The notes: a model not told the origin generated them from the letters alone. A stretch of DNA of 25,697 nucleotides from an uncultured Eubacteriales bacterium (GCA_900547565.1 URHI01000012.1:1-25697), one strand, 5' to 3'; shown: positions 14,943 through 22,265, counted from the first letter of the stretch. Made by a program: numbers and translations.

Positions 14943-15431
14943 TCAGCGAACGCGGCGTATCAGGTCGCCCATTCGGTTTATACGTATCAGGTAGTCTATG
15001 GCTTCGCAACGCCTGGGACTCATGTATGGCTTGAGCGCCGACAGCAGTGCTATGCGGCGGTCGCAGTCAACATGCGATTTTTTGGGTGTGTCGGTCCCTT
15101 TGGGCGGAGCCAGCATGGATAACACACCCGGTAGCTTGGCCATGAAGTCGCTGTCAGACAAAAGAGAGGTCAGCCCGCTCAGTCTATCAGAGTCGCTGCC
15201 GTGAGCCGATGCGGGGGCGCTTCGAGGCGGTGTGTCCTGTGAGCCTTCGTCCTCAGACGATAAACCGGGTGATGTAGCCGGCTGCGCGCCGTCTGTGCTG
15301 CCGCCCCCCGGCGGTGCGGACGCACCTTGATCCGCACTTCCGCCGGTTTTGGTCTGTGCCACGCGCTCTAACAGCTGTGGGTCATTCAGCAGTGCGCCGA
15401 ACAGATCGGGAGAGGTGCGGTTGTCCTCCAT
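14943..15431 (-). CDS. Unknown 162-aa protein with conserved-looking helical ends
   Basis: ATG 15431 directly follows the TGA of the upstream gene (TGAATG), with GGGAGGA before it, so the two are translationally coupled. Residues 1-26 (SPDLFGALLNDPQLLERVAQ within) look helical. Residues 28-82 are a low-complexity Gly/Ser/Pro/Asp linker. Residues 84-108 (LSGLTSLLSDSDFMAKLPGVL) and 126-162 (RIALLSALKPYMSPRR, then AIDYLIRINRMGDLIRRVR) are helical and basic at the end. The pattern 'LL-ALKP-hydrophobic-SP-R' followed by a basic helix resembles uncharacterised small Clostridia proteins I have seen, but no function is known to me. There is no signal peptide. Confidence 0.72.
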   Translation of the reverse strand: MEDNRTSPDLFGALLNDPQLLERVAQTKTGGSADQGASAPPGGGSTDGAQPATSPGLSSEDEGSQDTPPRSAPASAHGSDSDRLSGLTSLLSDSDFMAKLPGVLSMLAPPKGTDTPKKSHVDCDRRIALLSALKPYMSPRRCEAIDYLIRINRMGDLIRRVR

Positions 15432-15656
15432 TCAACGTCCTCCCGTTTTACCGCGCCTGAGCTGTTCGGCCGCCAGCTCAAGCTGTTGGTCGGTGGCGTT
15501 TTGAAGTGCGTTCCGTATGGAATTTATGTCGCTTCCGGTGATGTTGAAGGTCGACAGGTCAAGGCCGTTGTCAACGGCCAGCTTGGTTATGACGTATTTC
15601 AGTTGTGAGTCGCTCATGGAGAGCAGACGCTTAAGTGCGTTTCGATCAAGCTGCAT
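15432..15656 (-). CDS. Unknown 74-aa helical protein, first gene of the cluster
   Basis: From ATG 15656, with AAAGGA (15666-15671) nine bases upstream. The longer frame to 15713 reaches across the likely promoter and has no such site. The protein is small, soluble and mostly helical: LKRLLSMSDSQLKYVITKLA (residues 8-27), a turn GLDLSTFNITGSD, then INSIRNALQNATDQQLELAAEQL (45-67 region) and a basic Gly-rich tail. The two halves have a similar 'Leu-x-x-hydrophobic...D-x-QL' pattern. No family is recognised. It is immediately followed by the 162-aa gene with no spacing. Confidence 0.72.
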   Translation of the reverse strand: MQLDRNALKRLLSMSDSQLKYVITKLAVDNGLDLSTFNITGSDINSIRNALQNATDQQLELAAEQLRRGKTGGR

Positions 15657-15693
15657 GGTATTATGTCCTTTCAGAAAAATAGTATCCATGAGT

Positions 15694-15721
15694 ATTATAT
15701 GTGCCATTGCCAAGGTATGAC
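15694..15721 (-). promoter_or_regulatory. Possible sigma-E-like (sporulation) promoter of the unknown cluster
   Basis: Minus strand: GTCATA (15716-15721), 14-bp spacer, CATATAAT (15694-15701). This resembles the mother-cell sigma-E pattern (ATA-containing -35, CATAnAnT -10). No TTGACA-type -35 stands 17 bp from the TATAAT within it. The match is by eye and short motifs occur by chance. Confidence 0.4.
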
Positions 15722-15773
15722 CGGCCTATCGTGCAAAAAGTACGAAAAAAGCGCAGATATGAATGTTTTGAAG

Positions 15774-15802
15774 TTGAAAAATCAGCGGAAGTATGTTATA
15801 AT
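15774..15802 (+). promoter_or_regulatory. Sigma-A promoter of the lipid kinase operon
   Basis: -35 TTGAAA (15774-15779), 17-bp spacer, -10 TATAAT (15797-15802). Leader to ATG 15868 is about 59 bases. Confidence 0.78.
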
Positions 15803-15867
15803 AAAAAAGTTAATAAAAAATTAATGAATTGCCGCCTGCATCGGTGGCATGATGAAAGAGGTCGCAC

Positions 15868-16827
15868 ATGAAGCATTGCTTTGTAATAAATCCGGCGGCG
15901 GGCAAGGGTAAGGTTCAGAATAAGCTTGAACAGCAGATCCGCGACAGCTGCGATGAGTTGGGAGTGGATTATTCGGTCTACTACACCGCCTGTGAGGGCG
16001 ACTGTGAAAAATATGTCGGGGCACGTTGTGCCGAGGGCGACGATATCCGCTTTTACGCCTGCGGCGGTGACGGTACACTGTGCGACGTGGTCAACGGTAC
16101 CGCCGGCTACAGCAACGCCGAGGTCGGTATAATTCCGGTCGGCACAGGAAACGATTTTGTGCGCAACTTTTCACCGAAGGAAAAATTCATGGACATAATC
16201 GCGCAGGTTAAGGGAAGCATACATCAGCTCGATCTCATAAAATATAACGGGAGATATCTTATCAACATGCTCAACACCGGCTTTGACTGCGAAGTCGTGC
16301 GTCAGGTCGCCAAGATAAAAAACAACCCGCTTGTCCCGGGCGGCTTGGCATACATAATGGGGGTAGTCCGTGTATTGCTCAAAAAACCGGGTGTGAAAAT
16401 GCGTGTGTCGGTGGACGGCGGTGAAGCCCAGGACAAGGATCTGTTGCTGACCTGCATAGGTAACGGTGCATTCTGCGGCGGAGGATTCCGCTCAGAGCCT
16501 TATGCCTCGCCTTCGGACGGTGTAATGGATGTCTGCTTTATCAAAAATGTTACAAGACGTAAATTCCTGTCCCTGCTGTCGTCCTATAAGACCGGAAATT
16601 ACCTGCACCGCAGGGACATCGGCAAGATAGCCGAATACGTACGGTGCTCGACGCTGGAAATACAGTTCCCGCAAAGTCAGGCAGTAAGCATTGACGGTGA
16701 GATAGAGGACTGTGACCGCATTGTGCTCAGTGTTCACCGCGGGGCCGTGCGTTTCTGCGTGCCGGAAGGGTGTGAGCAGATCGAGCCGTGGGCAATCGGC
16801 ACAGTGGCTGAGACGGCTACGGTATGA
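15868..16827 (+). CDS. Diacylglycerol kinase-family lipid kinase
   Basis: A 319-aa protein of the DAGK catalytic/YegS-DgkB superfamily, at the normal length. Motifs are INPAAGKGK (residues 7-15), CGGDGTLCDVVNG (65-77, with the GGDGT nucleotide-binding core) and IPVGTGNDFVRN (89-100). The C-terminal half is the beta-sandwich domain, with GFDCEVV, GNGAFCGGGFRSEPYA and VSIDGEI near the end. It would phosphorylate diacylglycerol or a related lipid using ATP at the inner membrane face, recycling lipid to phosphatidate. Substrate choice cannot be read here. ATG 15868 follows AAAGAGG. Its stop overlaps the next gene start (ATGA). Confidence 0.92.
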   Translation: MKHCFVINPAAGKGKVQNKLEQQIRDSCDELGVDYSVYYTACEGDCEKYVGARCAEGDDIRFYACGGDGTLCDVVNGTAGYSNAEVGIIPVGTGNDFVRNFSPKEKFMDIIAQVKGSIHQLDLIKYNGRYLINMLNTGFDCEVVRQVAKIKNNPLVPGGLAYIMGVVRVLLKKPGVKMRVSVDGGEAQDKDLLLTCIGNGAFCGGGFRSEPYASPSDGVMDVCFIKNVTRRKFLSLLSSYKTGNYLHRRDIGKIAEYVRCSTLEIQFPQSQAVSIDGEIEDCDRIVLSVHRGAVRFCVPEGCEQIEPWAIGTVAETATV

Positions 16828-17348
16828 AGCTTTTGGTTATATCAGACTCGCACCTTCACCCGGGCAATATACGCCGCGCACTGGCGGCTCAGACAACGCG
16901 GCCTGACGCGGTCCTGTTCCTCGGCGACGGATTGGCGGATGTTGCTGATATTGAGTTCGGTGAGATACCGTTTATCGCGGTGCGCGGCAACTGTGATATC
17001 TTCAACTTCGGTGGTGATGCTATGCCGCCGTGCGAGCGTACCGTCAATCTTGACGGCCGTAATATTTTCATGCTACACGGCCACACACGCGGTGTGGAGA
17101 ACGGGCCGGAGCGTGCCATTGACGCGGCGGTCGAGCACGATGCCAGCCTGCTGCTCTACGGCCATACTCATGTGAAATATCAAAACTACCTGCCTGCCGG
17201 AACACAGCTCGCTTTCCGAACGCTGGAGCATGACCTGTATATCTTCAACCCCGGGTCGATAGGCACGCCGCGTGACGGCGGTGAGCCGAGCTACGGTGTA
17301 GTCGAGCTGTGCCGCAGCGGAATACTGACCGGGTGGGGGACGCTGTGA
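16824..17348 (+). CDS. YfcE/MJ0936-family metallophosphoesterase
   Basis: A 174-aa protein with the metal-ligand set of small calcineurin-like phosphodiesterases: DSH (residues 8-10), GDG (34-36), GNCD (55-58), HGH (85-87) and GHTH (113-116). Length and motif order fit YfcE, a cytosolic phosphodiesterase whose natural substrate is unclear. The ATG (16824) overlaps the stop of the lipid kinase by 4 bases, so translation is coupled and the two are one operon. The pairing is suggestive but no shared pathway is known to me. Confidence 0.93.
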   Translation: MKLLVISDSHLHPGNIRRALAAQTTRPDAVLFLGDGLADVADIEFGEIPFIAVRGNCDIFNFGGDAMPPCERTVNLDGRNIFMLHGHTRGVENGPERAIDAAVEHDASLLLYGHTHVKYQNYLPAGTQLAFRTLEHDLYIFNPGSIGTPRDGGEPSYGVVELCRSGILTGWGTL

Positions 17349-17376
17349 TGCTAATGCCCTGACTGATGAATAAGAC

Positions 17377-17403
17377 AAAAAAGGCCGCCCTGTACGGGCG
17401 GTC
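17377..17403 (-). terminator. Rho-independent terminator of spoVG
   Basis: On the minus strand a GC-rich stem (17383-17390 with 17396-17403, one G-U pair) is followed by six T residues (17382 down to 17377). It begins about 10 bp after the spoVG stop. The plus side lacks a T-tract, so it serves the phosphoesterase transcript poorly. Confidence 0.85.
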
Positions 17404-17412
17404 GTAAGGTTA

Positions 17413-17733
17413 TTATTGTACTTCTGAAACGGCTTCGGCCTCTTGAGCGGCCTCAGCGGCCTGCGCTTCTTTGGCGGCCTTCAGTTCGGTTTCGTAAGCC
17501 GCAATAACGGCTGATTCGAGAATTCCTCTGAACTGAGCGTTGATTGGATGTACGATGTCGCGATAGGTATCGTCGGGGTTTTTGCGGCTGGGCATTACGA
17601 TAAAGTATTTGTCCCGGGCGTAAATGACCTTGATGTCATGTACCGCCAGCTGGCCGTCAAATGTTACCGAAACGATGGCTTTCATAGGTCCCTCGTCGAA
17701 CAATTTCCTTACTTTAATGTCTGTAATCTGCAT
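17413..17733 (-). CDS. spoVG: Septation regulator SpoVG
   Basis: A 106-aa protein from the second of two nearby ATGs. MQITDIKVRKLFDEGPMKAI, then VHDIKVIYARDKYFIVMPSRK, then RDIVHPINAQFRG are the SpoVG family core. The start at 17733 aligns with the usual family N-terminus (M-x-[IV]-T-D-[IV]). It leaves nine bases to the AGGAGG site, whereas ATG 17739 leaves only three. The C-terminus is extended by about 20 residues of Ala/Glu-rich sequence. SpoVG is a small nucleic-acid-binding protein affecting septation, capsule and sporulation in various Firmicutes. It is divergent from murC and ends at a strong terminator. Confidence 0.95.
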   Translation of the reverse strand: MQITDIKVRKLFDEGPMKAIVSVTFDGQLAVHDIKVIYARDKYFIVMPSRKNPDDTYRDIVHPINAQFRGILESAVIAAYETELKAAKEAQAAEAAQEAEAVSEVQ

Positions 17734-17742
17734 CTGCATTTA

Positions 17743-17748
17743 CCTCCT
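17743..17748 (-). promoter_or_regulatory. Ribosome binding site deciding the spoVG start
   Basis: Minus-strand AGGAGG lies three bases before ATG 17739 and nine before ATG 17733. The nine-base spacing and the family alignment favour 17733. Confidence 0.65.
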
Positions 17749-17834
17749 GTCGGTTTTTCCGGCTAATAAATTTTTTACTGTTATAAATGACGGCAGTTTG
17801 GCCGTTAGGTATAAATAACCAATCTCCGATTATT

Positions 17835-17865
17835 AGTATAGAATAACAATGTGACGGTTATTCAA
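17835..17865 (-). promoter_or_regulatory. Weak candidate promoter of spoVG
   Basis: Minus strand: TTGAAT (17860-17865), 19-bp spacer, TATACT (17835-17840). The spacer is longer than elsewhere in the window. I found no clear sigma-H-type box, which drives spoVG in Bacillus subtilis. The 215-bp divergent region holds no other clear signal for murC. Confidence 0.3.
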
Positions 17866-17954
17866 ACACAATGAAATTTTTGTGTGAAAAAACAAACGTG
17901 CAAATTCACAAAATGCAGATAACCGTGTTATTTCCCTGAAAGGAACCATTTTTC

Positions 17955-19370
17955 ATGCTGACTGAAAATACACATTACGGTCCCGACGCGATACGCAGCA
18001 TCATGTCCGGCTGCAAAGGAGTTTTCTTTATTGGCATCGGCGGGATCAATATGTCATCGCTTGCGCACCTGACACATGCGGCCGGCTTTTACACTGCCGG
18101 CTCCGACCGTAGCCGCAGTGCGCTTTGCAGCCGTCTTGAGCGAGAGGGCATCAAAATCAGCTACGGCCACAGCGCACAGAATATCGAGGGCTGTGATGTC
18201 GTGGTGTACACGGTTGCGATTACCCAAGATAACCCGGAGTACGCGGCGGCACAGGCGGCCGGTCTGCCGTGCATCTCACGCGCCGATTATATGGGATATC
18301 TCATGATGGCATATGCACACCGCATAGGTGTTTCGGGCATGCACGGCAAGTCGACCACTACGTCGATGTGTGCGGCGCTGTTTATGGATGCCGGGTACGA
18401 TCCTACTGTGCTGTCGGGTGCCGAGTATAACAAAATGGGGGGCGCCTATCGCGTCGGCGGACAGGATTACTTTATATTTGAAGCTTGTGAGTACAAGGAT
18501 TCATTTCTCGATTTCAACCCTACAATTGCAGTAATACTGAATATCGAGCCGGATCATCTGGATTATTTTTCGGGGATCGAGCAGATAAAGCAGTCGTTCA
18601 CTGCCTTCGCCTCGCGCCCCGGATGCCGTTATCTTGTTGCCAATGTCGACGATCAGAATGTCCGCGAGGTGGCAAAATCCGCCGCCGGAACACAGCTTGT
18701 GACATTCAGTCTGCATAGCCCCGGAGCCGACTTCACGGCGACCAACATATCAACAAGTGCGGGGCGGTATACCTTTGACGTGCTGCGCCGCGGTGAATTT
18801 TTCTGCCGCATACAGCTGTGTATTGCCGGAATGTATAACATTTCAAACGCATTGGCCGCTGTCGCGGTAGCTGACCTTTGCGGTATTGCACCGGCGGATA
18901 TAGCGCACAGCCTGAATTATTTTCAGGGAGCAAGACGGCGCATGGAATACAGGGGCACGCTGAACGGTGCCGCAGTTTATGACGATTACGCTCACCACCC
19001 GACCGAGATACGTGCGGCGCTGGAGGGACTAAGCAAACTTATGTCGGCGGGAGATGGTGAGCGCGGAGAGCTTGTATGCGTGTTTCAGTCACACACATAC
19101 GACCGTACTGCAGCACTGTTTGACGAGTTTGCAAATTCGTTTGATGCCGCTGACCGCGTTATCGTGGCAGATATATACGCCGCGCGCGAGGGCGACACCC
19201 ACGGCGTCAGTGCCGAAAAGCTGGCACATGCCATTGGCAACCGTGCCGAATATGTGGGAGACATGGAACATATTGCGGAGTATCTGAAGAATAATATTAA
19301 TCCGTGCGATACGCTTGTTATAATGGGCGCCGGTGATATAAACAGATTATTTCCGATGATCGGGCTGTAA
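17955..19370 (+). CDS. murC: UDP-N-acetylmuramate--L-alanine ligase
   Basis: A 471-aa Mur ligase, full length. The N-terminal Rossmann-type motif is FIGIGGINMSSLAHL (residues 25-39, where many MurC have GIGGIGMS). The ATP-binding loop is GVSGMHGKSTTTSM (125-138). The central domain includes FEACEYKDSFLDFNP and ILNIEPDHLDYF. The C-terminal domain contains VYDDYAHHPTEIRAAL. It adds L-alanine to UDP-MurNAc in cytoplasmic peptidoglycan precursor synthesis. ATG 17955 follows GAAAGGA. It is divergent from spoVG. No confident promoter was found in the AT-rich leader. Confidence 0.96.
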   Translation: MLTENTHYGPDAIRSIMSGCKGVFFIGIGGINMSSLAHLTHAAGFYTAGSDRSRSALCSRLEREGIKISYGHSAQNIEGCDVVVYTVAITQDNPEYAAAQAAGLPCISRADYMGYLMMAYAHRIGVSGMHGKSTTTSMCAALFMDAGYDPTVLSGAEYNKMGGAYRVGGQDYFIFEACEYKDSFLDFNPTIAVILNIEPDHLDYFSGIEQIKQSFTAFASRPGCRYLVANVDDQNVREVAKSAAGTQLVTFSLHSPGADFTATNISTSAGRYTFDVLRRGEFFCRIQLCIAGMYNISNALAAVAVADLCGIAPADIAHSLNYFQGARRRMEYRGTLNGAAVYDDYAHHPTEIRAALEGLSKLMSAGDGERGELVCVFQSHTYDRTAALFDEFANSFDAADRVIVADIYAAREGDTHGVSAEKLAHAIGNRAEYVGDMEHIAEYLKNNINPCDTLVIMGAGDINRLFPMIGL

Positions 19371-19447
19371 ATCTCAAATATTGATGTCATTTTGTACAAC
19401 GGCATACATACCATGCAAAAAATTATGTAAACTTTTTTTCAAAACTA

Positions 19448-19476
19448 TTTACTTTGGGTTGAAAAAGTATTATAAT
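19448..19476 (+). promoter_or_regulatory. Sigma-A promoter of the YerC/TrpR-like gene
   Basis: -35 TTTACT (19448-19453), 17-bp spacer, -10 TATAAT (19471-19476). A palindrome follows immediately. Confidence 0.6.
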
Positions 19477-19483
19477 ATCAACA

Positions 19484-19496
19484 TATCATCATGATA
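19484..19496. promoter_or_regulatory. 13-bp palindrome at the predicted transcription start, candidate operator
   Basis: TATCAT-C-ATGATA is a perfect inverted repeat beginning 8 bp after the -10 box of the TrpR-like gene. Autoregulation is a reasonable guess, since the gene product is a predicted DNA-binding protein. The sequence is AT-rich, so chance is possible. Confidence 0.4.
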
Positions 19497-19532
19497 ATGT
19501 GTTAATATGCTTAAATGTTGAGGTATGTATTA

Positions 19533-19826
19533 ATGAAAAGCAAGATCAGGGATGAAAAGATCGATTTTCTGTTCCGTGGTATCATGACTCTGGACAATAT
19601 TGAAGATTGCTATAATTTTTTTGAGGATCTGTGCACGGTTGCCGAAATTCAGGAGATGGCCAAGCGTATGCACGCCGCTAAAATGCTGAGAGAGAATTAT
19701 ATATATTCCGAGGTTGCCGCGCAGACAGGGTTGAGTACCGCTACTATAAGCCGGGTAAACCGTTGCCTGAAATACGGCAGTGACGGCTATCTCAACGTGC
19801 TTGAGCGTCTGGACCGCCACCGCTGA
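19533..19826 (+). CDS. YerC/YecD family TrpR-related DNA-binding protein
   Basis: A 97-aa protein from ATG 19533, chosen because GAGGT (19520-19524) lies eight bases upstream; the earlier ATG (19515) overlaps that site. LDNIEDCYNFFEDLCTVAEI and QEMAKRMHAAKML match the TrpR-superfamily helices. The helix-turn-helix follows in EVAAQTGLSTATISRVNRCL (residues about 67-86). The YerC group is widespread in Firmicutes and its effector and targets are largely unknown; it is not the Trp repressor itself. It has its own promoter and a palindrome at the start site. The next gene (methyltransferase) starts 123 bp downstream. Confidence 0.9.
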   Translation: MKSKIRDEKIDFLFRGIMTLDNIEDCYNFFEDLCTVAEIQEMAKRMHAAKMLRENYIYSEVAAQTGLSTATISRVNRCLKYGSDGYLNVLERLDRHR

Positions 19827-19949
19827 CCAATGTGCATGCAGTACCACCGGGTAAGGCTTTTAGAGTGATGCGCGGCAGACTTGCAGTCTTGCAGACCGTT
19901 GAGGCTCATTTGACCTGACGGCACCGTTATATTGTATTAAACTGTAATT

Positions 19950-20720
19950 ATGAATGTTGAAGAATGTGGAGCCTACGGACAGCTGGCGGCAGTCTATGAC
20001 AGGCTGAACGCTCAGCTGGACTACATCGCATGGGCGGATTTTATTGTTGCATGCTTTGAGCGGTATGCCGATATACGTCCGTCAATTATTCTGGATCTGG
20101 CGTGCGGGACCGGGCGTATGACGCTTGAGCTTGCCCGGCGCGGCTATGATATGATAGGAATTGACGGCAGTGCCGAAATGCTGTCTGAGGCATCGGCGCG
20201 GCGGCTGAATTTTACAAATCCTCTCTATCTCATGCAGGATATGCGTGCATTTGAGCTGTACGGCAGTGTCGGAGGAGTGGTGTGCTGCCTTGACAGCATT
20301 AATTATCTTACCGGGGAGGGCGACCTTGCCGGGTGTTTGGCATGTGTGTCAAATTACCTGGATCCGGGCGGCCTGTTTGTGTTCGACGTCAGCTCGGAGT
20401 ACCGTTTTCTGCATGTTTTTGCTGATAATGCTTACGTACTTGAGGATGACGGTGTTTATTGCGGCTGGCAGAATTTCTATCATAAGCGAAAGCATATATG
20501 CGATTTTTATCTGAGCGTGTTCCGGCGCCTGCCGGACGGCACATATTCGCGTTTTGACGAGCAACAGAAGGAGCGCTATTACAGCCCGGAAGAGCTTGAA
20601 GCAGCCCTTCGGACAGCCGGACTTGAACCGGTCGGGCGCTTCGGCGGATTTGATTTTGCTCCGCCACGTGAGAGGGATGAACGGTGGTATATTGTTGCCA
20701 AAAAAGCGATTCAGATGTGA
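19950..20720 (+). CDS. Class I SAM-dependent methyltransferase
   Basis: A 256-aa protein. The SAM-binding motif I is ILDLACGTGRMTLELARRG (residues 47-65), followed by the acidic loop MIGIDGSAEML (68-78), LMQDMRAFEL and VVCCLDSINYL. The start MNVEECGAYGQLAAVYDRLN fits the usual N-terminus of this type, so ATG 19950 is likely right. There is no Shine-Dalgarno sequence before it. A candidate -10 (TGTATT at 19933-19938, with TTGACC 17 bp upstream) would place the transcript start only a few bases before the ATG. The methyl acceptor is unknown. Confidence 0.88.
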   Translation: MNVEECGAYGQLAAVYDRLNAQLDYIAWADFIVACFERYADIRPSIILDLACGTGRMTLELARRGYDMIGIDGSAEMLSEASARRLNFTNPLYLMQDMRAFELYGSVGGVVCCLDSINYLTGEGDLAGCLACVSNYLDPGGLFVFDVSSEYRFLHVFADNAYVLEDDGVYCGWQNFYHKRKHICDFYLSVFRRLPDGTYSRFDEQQKERYYSPEELEAALRTAGLEPVGRFGGFDFAPPRERDERWYIVAKKAIQM

Positions 20721-20790
20721 TCTTGCCGAAAATGCTGCAAATGACGCGATAAACAGTGCGCAGCGGCACAAAAATATCCCCAAAACAGCT

Positions 20791-20811
20791 TCCGCAACCA
20801 ATAGTTGCGGA
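20791..20811 (+). terminator. Hairpin after the methyltransferase gene, weak terminator candidate
   Basis: A perfect 8-bp stem (20791-20798 with 20804-20811), 5-base loop, followed by CTTTTC. The short T-run makes termination uncertain. It lies in the 269-bp gap before the HTH gene; I see no gene or clear promoter in the rest of that gap. Confidence 0.45.
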
Positions 20812-20989
20812 CTTTTCGACAAATTGCAACTCAGAATGTATGGAAACAGCCTCCCGGTTTCTGCTAAAATATTGTTGCTGTGAGGCAGAGCGGCTTGCAT
20901 ATTGCGCCCGGGACGCAGTTCAGCCGATCGGGCCTATACGGCAGTGCTACCTCGGGCGGCGCTTGCGAATTAAGTAAAGGAGCAGTCAC

Positions 20990-22180
20990 ATGAATATACG
21001 CATTGCAAACAGACTTGTTGAATATCGCCGTGTTAACGGTTATTCTCAGGAGGATCTTGCCGAAAAGCTGGGTGTCAGCCGCCAGGCGGTGTCCAAATGG
21101 GAGCGAGCGGAGGCCTCTCCGGATACCGATAACCTTATCGCACTGGCAGCGCTCTATGGCGTGACTATCGACGAGCTTATCAACGGTAATGACCAGCCGC
21201 ACGAGCGTGATGACATGTCCGGTGCCGGAGGTGACGATGCGGTCGGCTCGGCTGCCGATGCCGCCGAAGACAATGGTGAAAACTCCGGTGGCGGCGACCG
21301 CATACATATCAACCTGAGCGGACAGCTTGATGACCAAAACGGAAATCATGTTCATGTTGGAGTTGACGGTGTGCAGGGTGACGATGATCAGGGAGCTCAT
21401 GTTCATATAGATATCGACGGAATAGGTGACGACACTGATGGCAGTTACACCGATGATACAGACAGCGGCAATGCCGATAAATCCGGTAGCGGTGACCGCG
21501 TGCATATCGGTCTCGGCGGAATACATGTCGACGATAACAAGGGCAATCATGTTCACATAGGTCTTGGAGGCGTGCATGTTGATGACGAGGAAGGGAATCA
21601 TGTCCATATAGGCATAGACGGAATAAATATCAATGACGTGAAAAAGGGGGATTCAATTTACATGAAGGACGGTAAGCTGTACGTTAACGGCGAATACATA
21701 CGCGATGTCGGAGACAGCAGTAGCTTCTCAATAAAGGACGGCAAGCTGTATGCCGACGGGGAATATGTCTGCGATATCAACGACGACGATACGGTCAATA
21801 TCAATAACGGTCATGTTTATGTCAACGGCAAGGAGCATGTGGAGTACAGGTACAAAGGGCATGAGGCGGTAAACTGGATCAGCGCATGTGTTCCGATGGC
21901 AACGGTTATTGCGTATCTTGTAATGGGATTTGTTTTTGACTGGGGTTGGCGCATCGGCTGGCTGGTTTTTCTGCTTGTGCCGCTGATACCATCACTGTTT
22001 TCGGCCCTACGCCGCCGCAAGCCGAGCCGGTTTGCGTATCCGGTGCTGGTTGCGGGCGTGTACCTGTTCCTGGGACTGTGGTTCGGCTGGTGGCACCCGT
22101 GGTGGATACTGTTTCTGACAATTCCGCTTTATTACACTACCTGCACCGCGATCGAGCGCGTGATACACAAAAAACAATAG
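20990..22180 (+). CDS. Membrane-bound XRE-type HTH regulator with His-x-His repeats
   Basis: A 396-aa protein. Residues 6-62 are a Cro/C1-type helix-turn-helix (YSQEDLAEKLGVSRQAVSKW is the core). Residues 66-101 are an acidic Gly/Ala/Asp-rich linker. Residues 102-218 hold 17-residue repeats with the core G-N-H-V-H-[IV]-G-[LIV]-[GD]-G, giving repeated His-x-His. Residues 226-283 hold three 23-residue repeats with the core KDGKLY[VA][ND]GEY. The C-terminus has about four hydrophobic segments (300-316, 320-340, 349-367, 370-388) with many Trp. No membrane segment separates the HTH from the repeats, so both should be cytoplasmic. ATG 20990 follows AAAGGAG. The function is not known; metal or surface-stress sensing is a guess. 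Confidence 0.85.
   Translation: MNIRIANRLVEYRRVNGYSQEDLAEKLGVSRQAVSKWERAEASPDTDNLIALAALYGVTIDELINGNDQPHERDDMSGAGGDDAVGSAADAAEDNGENSGGGDRIHINLSGQLDDQNGNHVHVGVDGVQGDDDQGAHVHIDIDGIGDDTDGSYTDDTDSGNADKSGSGDRVHIGLGGIHVDDNKGNHVHIGLGGVHVDDEEGNHVHIGIDGININDVKKGDSIYMKDGKLYVNGEYIRDVGDSSSFSIKDGKLYADGEYVCDINDDDTVNINNGHVYVNGKEHVEYRYKGHEAVNWISACVPMATVIAYLVMGFVFDWGWRIGWLVFLLVPLIPSLFSALRRRKPSRFAYPVLVAGVYLFLGLWFGWWHPWWILFLTIPLYYTTCTAIERVIHKKQ
21293..21643 (+). repeat. Coding repeat series: 17-residue His-x-His units
   Basis: Units begin with G at residues 102, 118, 135, 168, 185 and 202 of the HTH protein. The 33-residue gap after 135 equals about two units, one of them degraded into an acidic insert. The last three copies are most alike (51-bp period). 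Alternating hydrophobic residues and Gly-Gly turns suggest a beta-solenoid. Confidence 0.8.
21665..21838 (+). repeat. Coding repeat series: three 23-residue DGKLY units
   Basis: Units begin at residues 226, 249 and 272: KDGKLYVNGEYI, KDGKLYADGEYV and NNGHVYVNGKEH. They differ in sequence and period from the preceding His-rich series and lie between it and the first membrane segment. Confidence 0.8.
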
Positions 22181-22193
22181 GCTTTCAATTTGT

Positions 22194-22230
22194 CAAAAAG
22201 GGCTGTCGCTGTACGCGGCAACCCTTTTTG
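22194..22230 (+). terminator. Rho-independent terminator of the HTH gene
   Basis: Outer 9-bp stem (22194-22202 with 22222-22230, including A5/T5) and inner 6-bp stem (TGTCGC with GCGGCA, one G-U pair) with a 5-base loop. It ends in T5 and starts 13 bp after the stop codon. Confidence 0.85.
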
Positions 22231-22265
22231 CATGGGAACCGTTTGTCAAATAGTAGGGTTTAATA

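Noticed and set aside
19371..19447. Terminator after murC
   Set aside because: There are T- and A-runs but only a 4-bp stem can be drawn (GCAT with ATGC), too weak to call.
19827..19949. Small RNA or tRNA between the TrpR-like gene and the methyltransferase
   Set aside because: No cloverleaf, strong hairpin or terminator could be found; only short direct repeats of a TTGCAG type.
20864..21607. 247-aa open frame on the minus strand opposite the HTH gene
   Set aside because: It is a shadow of the repeat-rich HTH coding sequence. It has repetitive Val/Ile/Met composition from the reversed His/Asp codons, no ribosome site and no family features.
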